Source of the DNA: Cryobacterium sinapicolor
Lineage (GTDB): Bacteria; Actinomycetota; Actinomycetes; Actinomycetales; Microbacteriaceae
Direction of reading: 5' to 3'
Length of the DNA stretch: 64,000 bases
NCBI RefSeq assembly: GCF_004403465.1
Contig: NZ_SOGQ01000013.1
Coordinates: 114,717-178,716, forward strand
The notes beneath the pieces were generated by a model that had not been told where the DNA came from, made no database searches, and saw only the letters and a program-made list of their open reading frames with translations. Shown here piece after piece: positions 61,678 through 64,000 of the stretch. Each line of letters starts with the position of its first letter. The stretch's first letter is position 1. The position numbers and the translations under genes were made by a program.

Positions 61678-61864
61678 CGTCACAGCTCCCATCCGGTTCG
61701 TTGCACGCAACGTACACCTGGGACTCAGGTACCGCTCATCTGATCGTGGCCCCGCGACGCGCGGGCGCGCACCCGAACCGATCACGACGGCAAACTGGTT
61801 CAGCACAACGGCGGGCCACGCACACCGGGCCGCGGAGAGTGATGGTCCGTTCGTGCTCCGCAGA

Positions 61865-62896
61865 TCACCCCGCAGAAACGTCGATCAGCACCTTCCCCAC
61901 AACCCCGCTCTCGACCAGGGCATGCGCATCCGCCGTGTGCGCAAGGTCGGTGCGGCGCAGCGGCAGCCCCGCCTCCTCCCCCACGGCCAGCGCGCCGTCG
62001 ACGAGGGCCGCGGTGATGTCCTCTGCCGCCGCCCGAATCACGTCGGCGCCGACCGTGTAGAGCAGCACGAACTGGTAGCGCACGTTGAGGCTGAAGTGCT
62101 GGCGCACGTCGAGCGTCACCTGGTCGCCGCCGTTGTTGGCATAGACCGCGATCGACCCGCGATTGCGGATGACGGCCAGGTCGAGCCGCGCATTCTGGGC
62201 CGGTGCGACCTCCACGATCAGGTCCACCCCCTCCGGTGCGATCGCCTGAATCTGTTCGACGACATCCGGGTCGGTGTAGGTGAGCACGTGCTGCGCGCCG
62301 GCCGCCGTGGCCAGCGCCGCCTTCGCCGGCCCGCTCACAGTCGTGACAACGGATGCTCCCGCCCACCGAGCCAGCTGGATCGCCGCATGCCCGACCGCAC
62401 CTGCTCCACCAGCCACCAGCACCACCTTGCCCGCCAGGGCGCCCGGGTGCAGCCGCCGCGGTCCGTCCTCCGCCACCGTCAGCGCGCGGTGCGCCGTGAT
62501 CGCCGGAACTCCGAGGCTCGCGCCCTGGTCGAAGCTCGCATTCGCGGGAAGCAAGAAGACGCGCTCCGCGGGCAGGACCGCGTGCTCCTGGGCCGAGCCG
62601 CTGTTCGCGCGCTGGTACGCGGCGAGCGCCAGCCACACCCGGTCGCCCACAGTGACGTGTTGCACGTCGGCGCCGATCGCTTCCACGATGCCGGCGCCGT
62701 CCTGCCCCGGCACGACGTCGTCGAACGGCAGTGCCTGGCCCGGTGCCGAGCCGCGGCGTGACTTCCAGTCGGTGGGGTTGACGCCGCTGACCACGATCCG
62801 CACCCGCACCTCGCCCGCTTCGGGTTCGGTCACCGGCCGATCAACGAGATGGAGCACGGACGGGTCACCGGTTTGGCTGTACACAATGGACTTCAT
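61865..62896 (-). CDS. Zinc-independent quinone reductase-like alcohol dehydrogenase superfamily protein
   Basis: 343 residues from ATG 62894-62896. MDR fold: VSGVNPTDWKSRRGSAPG, VPGQDGAGIVEAIGADV, the NADPH loop VAGGAGAVGHAAIQLARW and the C-terminal GKVLIDVSAG. The family reduces quinones and enones with NADPH. It has no zinc ligands. A second QOR-type enzyme is at 35030-36007. They share the fold, but they belong to different branches (PIG3 versus zeta-crystallin-like). Confidence 0.88.
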   Translation of the reverse strand: MKSIVYSQTGDPSVLHLVDRPVTEPEAGEVRVRIVVSGVNPTDWKSRRGSAPGQALPFDDVVPGQDGAGIVEAIGADVQHVTVGDRVWLALAAYQRANSGSAQEHAVLPAERVFLLPANASFDQGASLGVPAITAHRALTVAEDGPRRLHPGALAGKVVLVAGGAGAVGHAAIQLARWAGASVVTTVSGPAKAALATAAGAQHVLTYTDPDVVEQIQAIAPEGVDLIVEVAPAQNARLDLAVIRNRGSIAVYANNGGDQVTLDVRQHFSLNVRYQFVLLYTVGADVIRAAAEDITAALVDGALAVGEEAGLPLRRTDLAHTADAHALVESGVVGKVLIDVSAG

Positions 62897-63030
62897 GTCA
62901 GGGGTAACGCGGGTGGGAGTGGAATGGTTCCCGGCTGCTGCAAGCTGCCTGTCGAGGCCACACAAAATGGCTCCAGCCTGCACAAATTTTTTTTTCATGC
63001 AACGGTAGAGTCAGCGAAGGGGGCGTCACC

Positions 63031-63891
63031 ATGACTAGATTTTTTGGAACACGGGCAGGGGTCAAAACCGGCCAATTCTTCATTGACCGCCGCGAGCTTC
63101 ACGAGGCATTCGTCCACCGCCCTACTCAGGCCGGCATCAGCGGCACCAAGTTGGAGGGCTCCGACTCGATCGTCATTTCCGGCGGCTATGTCGGCGACGA
63201 GGACAATGGCGACTACATTATCTACTCCGGTCACGGTGGCAAGGATCCCAACAGCACGCGCCAAATCGCGGATCAGTCGCGGGACGCTCCGGGCAATGCT
63301 GGCCTAATCACGAGCCATGCCGAGGCTCTGCCCGTTCGTGTCGTTCGAGGTAAACACAAAGGTTCTCCTTTTGCCCCACCCGCGGGTTACGTATATTCGG
63401 GGCTCTATTTGGTCACCCAGTGGTGGATGGAGATGAGACCCGATGGCTTCCAAATCATTCGCTTCCGACTCGAGCGAATCGATGAACAAGTCCCACTTGA
63501 GCCGCAAGCGCTGAATCTACCCGACCCGGAATTTGCCACGACTATCGTGTCCCGCCGGATTCGAGACTCGCAGCTGTCGCGTGTGGTGAAAAAGCTCTAT
63601 GACTATGAGTGTCAGGTCTGCGAAAATGCAATACCGACCGCGAACAACGCGTTCTACGCCGAGGGCGCTCACGTCAGACCGTTGGGACGACCCCATCTTG
63701 GCCATGACGCTCTGAGCAACATCCTGTGCCTGTGCCCGAATCACCACACTCAGTTTGATCTGGGAGGACTCGTTTTGACAGACCAGATGGAGGCCGTTGA
63801 GACACGAACGATGACCCCGATTGCCAGCCTGTCCTTCCGCAAAAATCACGTCGTCGCAGCTTCGAATGCTGGCTATCATCGAGCCCTCTGG
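63031..63891 (+). CDS. YDG/SRA-HNH modification-dependent endonuclease, 3' end disrupted
   Basis: From ATG 63031 (GAAGGGGG upstream) the frame stays open past the window end. Residues 1-150 form an SRA/YDG domain: FGTRAGVKTGQFF, RRELHEAFVHRPTQAGISG, DSIVISGGYVGDEDNGDYII, GSPFAPPAGYVYSGLY. An HNH zinc-finger nuclease follows: YDYECQVCENAI, EGAHVRPLG and CLCPNHHTQFDLGG. Such two-domain enzymes recognise 5-methyl or 5-hydroxymethyl cytosine and cleave nearby (type IV restriction). Codons after about SNAGYHRALW fall in insertion-sequence DNA, so only the last few native residues are replaced. GC content is well below the window average. Confidence 0.88.
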
Positions 63892-63895
63892 CTAG

Positions 63896-64000
63896 TACTA
63901 CAGTTGCGTTTGTGGGGTGTGGCCGCGGGTTTTGTAGTGGCATTGCTGGGCGCGGTGTTGGTGTTTTCGTCGCCAGAGGGAGCAGCGGATCACGTGGCGG
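63896..64000. mobile_element. End of an insertion sequence, runs off the window
   Basis: The element appears to begin at TACTACAGTTGCG, directly after CTAG (63892-63895). It carries the end of a leftward transposase gene (next entry). The transposase tail resembles IS701-type DDE enzymes, and CTAG is, as I recall, the preferred target of that family. Confidence 0.6.
63898..64000 (-). CDS. Transposase, C-terminal 33 residues (partial)
   Basis: On the minus strand the frame reads RHVIRCSLWRRKHQHRAQQC then HYKTRGHTPQTQL and a TAG at 63898-63900. The WRRxHQxxAxxxHYxxRG pattern matches the C-terminal tail of IS701-like transposases of actinobacteria. The rest lies beyond the window. I chose it over the + frame because the + frame only continues the nuclease by chance. 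Confidence 0.6.
   Translation of the reverse strand, partial: RHVIRCSLWRRKHQHRAQQCHYKTRGHTPQTQL

Noticed and set aside
1..64000. tRNA, rRNA or known riboswitches
   Set aside because: I saw no tRNA-like cloverleaf with CCA-type ends, no rRNA, and no confident riboswitch, including upstream of the wall hydrolase where a c-di-AMP riboswitch is sometimes found in actinobacteria.

Overview
The window reads as chromosomal DNA from a high-GC actinobacterium, most likely Microbacteriaceae (a Cryobacterium/Salinibacterium-type genome). That is inferred from gene content and codon bias; no rRNA or other marker gene is present. Pointers are the mycothiol-dependent formaldehyde pair (28.0-29.7 kb), a heliorhodopsin, the large 1599-residue NAD-glutamate dehydrogenase, DUF6328 and DUF2207 membrane proteins, and strong GC-ending codon use. 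GC content falls only in the last ~3 kb, especially after 62.9 kb.

Layout. 0-5 kb: end of an unknown gene, a terminator, then leftward genes for a DHA2 efflux pump coupled to a TspO-like protein and an LCP cell-wall ligase, with a VOC protein opposite. 5-11.8 kb: HAD phosphatase, oligopeptidase B-type peptidase, SNF2 helicase, flavodoxin. 11.9-16.6 kb: two translationally coupled, paralogous membrane GGDEF-EAL proteins. 17-24.6 kb: P2-type cation ATPase, DUF6328 protein, secreted nuclease, an orphan DarT-like ADP-ribosyltransferase, an FdhF/YdeP oxidoreductase. 24.8-27.4 kb: AmiS-FmdB-formamidase operon and a divergent 39-residue zinc-ribbon protein. 28-35 kb: mycothiol formaldehyde pair, then NAD-GDH. 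35-41.5 kb: quinone oxidoreductase, small membrane protein, EEP nuclease/phosphatase, MOSC protein, heliorhodopsin, BBE-type FAD oxidase, GyrI-like protein, Cys-rich protein. 41.8-54.2 kb: hydrolases, lipid kinase, DUF2207 protein, wall hydrolase, LLM monooxygenase, a second DHA2 pump, a frameshifted gene, a zinc-ribbon DUF3253 protein, two coupled alpha/beta hydrolases. 54.3-60.6 kb: an ascorbate-type PTS (IIA, IIB, IIC) with a ROK regulator and a divergent transketolase, then a YccF protein. 60.9-64 kb: unknown membrane protein, quinone reductase, and an SRA-HNH modification-dependent endonuclease whose last codons are interrupted by an insertion sequence that runs off the window.

The most unusual feature is the non-coding DNA. 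At least three families of imperfect palindromes (about 55-110 bp, conserved arms and variable centres) recur between genes: family 1 has four copies, family 2 has two, family 3 has three, and there are single or possible copies of others. Many sit beside short tandem arrays (units of 5, 6, 12, 14, 15 or 45 nt). Arrays with 18-nt units also occur inside genes, giving in-frame peptide repeats in the LCP protein, the SNF2 protein and AmiS. In one gene an extra copy of a 7-nt repeat accounts exactly for a frameshift. The octamer GCATCCGT is strongly over-represented on both strands and its extended form GCATCCGTTGTC abuts three of the repeat loci.

Functional links: formaldehyde is handled by MscR plus the MBL hydrolase; formamide is taken up by AmiS and split by FmdA; the ROK-PTS-transketolase block looks like a dedicated route for a phosphorylated sugar into the pentose phosphate pathway. 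Genes related to phage or DNA conflict are a DarT homologue, an SRA-HNH nuclease and a possible JetD-like remnant; they are scattered rather than in one island.
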